From: Cyanobacteria bacterium UBA7753 | Lineage (GTDB): Bacteria; Cyanobacteriota; Vampirovibrionia; Gastranaerophilales; Gastranaerophilaceae | Length of the DNA stretch: 22,896 bases | Assembly: GCA_002481545.1 (NCBI GenBank) | Contig: DLEF01000024.1 | Location: forward strand, 1-22,896 | Direction of reading: 5' to 3' | Part shown: positions 22,796-22,896 of the stretch, piece by piece | Layout of the letters: each line of letters starts with the position of its first letter | How positions within the stretch are numbered: position 1 is the first letter of the stretch | Notes under the pieces: model-generated | What the model saw: only the letters and a program-made list of their open reading frames with translations | Told to the model about the DNA's origin: nothing | Database searches by the model: none | Program-made: the position numbers and the translations under genes

Positions 22796-22896
22796 TCATG
22801 TCCATTCTGTGTCCACTATATTCAATCGCTTAGTTTGAAATAAATCATCAGTTTGATATTTTTTATTAAAAGCATTACCCCCATTGAGTTTTAGAG
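22796..22896 (-). CDS. Possible 3' end of a minus-strand gene, integrase candidate
   Basis: Reading leftward from the right edge, one frame stays open for 32 codons (two bases of a further codon remain at the edge) and ends at TGA 22798-22796, 27 nt from the tRNA 3' end. The C-terminus reads NIVDTEWT. No start or domain is visible, so the fragment is too short to identify. Its position against the 3' end of a tRNA gene is typical for tyrosine recombinases of islands or prophages, which is the only reason for the suggestion. It could equally be a chance open frame. Confidence 0.25.
   Translation of the reverse strand, partial: LKLNGGNAFNKKYQTDDLFQTKRLNIVDTEWT

Overview
The window looks like chromosomal DNA of an AT-rich, didermic, fermentative bacterium. 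My best guess, at low to moderate confidence, is a gut Melainabacteria/Gastranaerophilales-type relative of the cyanobacteria. The grounds are a giant secreted Pmp-type beta-helix protein (needs an outer membrane), HydG (maturation of [FeFe]-hydrogenase, a fermentation enzyme), ThyX instead of any visible ThyA, RqcH, and an infC gene not followed by rpmI-rplT, as in cyanobacteria. Elusimicrobiota is an alternative. No rRNA or other phylogenetic marker here settles it.

Layout. Bases 1-6467 are one uninterrupted minus-strand reading frame whose 3' end lies beyond the left edge. It encodes at least 2155 residues: a signal peptide, about 49 Pmp-like GGA(I/V)YN repeats, and a block of nine repeats of a different family set into the middle. 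Divergent from it is alaS (6646-9255), then two genes of unknown function (9347-10051 and 10262-11527), then der (11810-13144). der faces clpP and gltX, both on the minus strand, across a 325-base gap that holds a MITE-like element bounded by inverted repeats. Next comes a thyX-rqcH pair on the minus strand (rqcH 15887-17509, thyX 17525-18232). hydG (18492-19913) is divergent from thyX. It is followed by cutA overlapping an HEXXH metallopeptidase-like gene, a small two-EF-hand protein, infC and tRNA-Phe(GAA). The right edge may hold the 3' end of another minus-strand gene.

Working together. Most genes are housekeeping: tRNA charging (alaS, gltX), translation initiation (infC), ribosome assembly (der), protein quality control (clpP, rqcH) and dTMP synthesis (thyX). 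The accessory content is the giant surface protein, the two unknown genes after alaS, the HEXXH protein and the EF-hand protein. Several published-style starts would be too far upstream because the frame runs through the Shine-Dalgarno sequence; I moved the starts of the 234-residue unknown, clpP, thyX and hydG downstream. infC has no suitable ATG near its ribosome binding site and most likely begins at ATA 22043.

Intergenic DNA carries several repeat types: a palindromic repeat with a degenerate second copy, the MITE-like element, and an 8-bp tandem repeat. No CRISPR array, insertion-sequence transposase or rRNA gene was seen.
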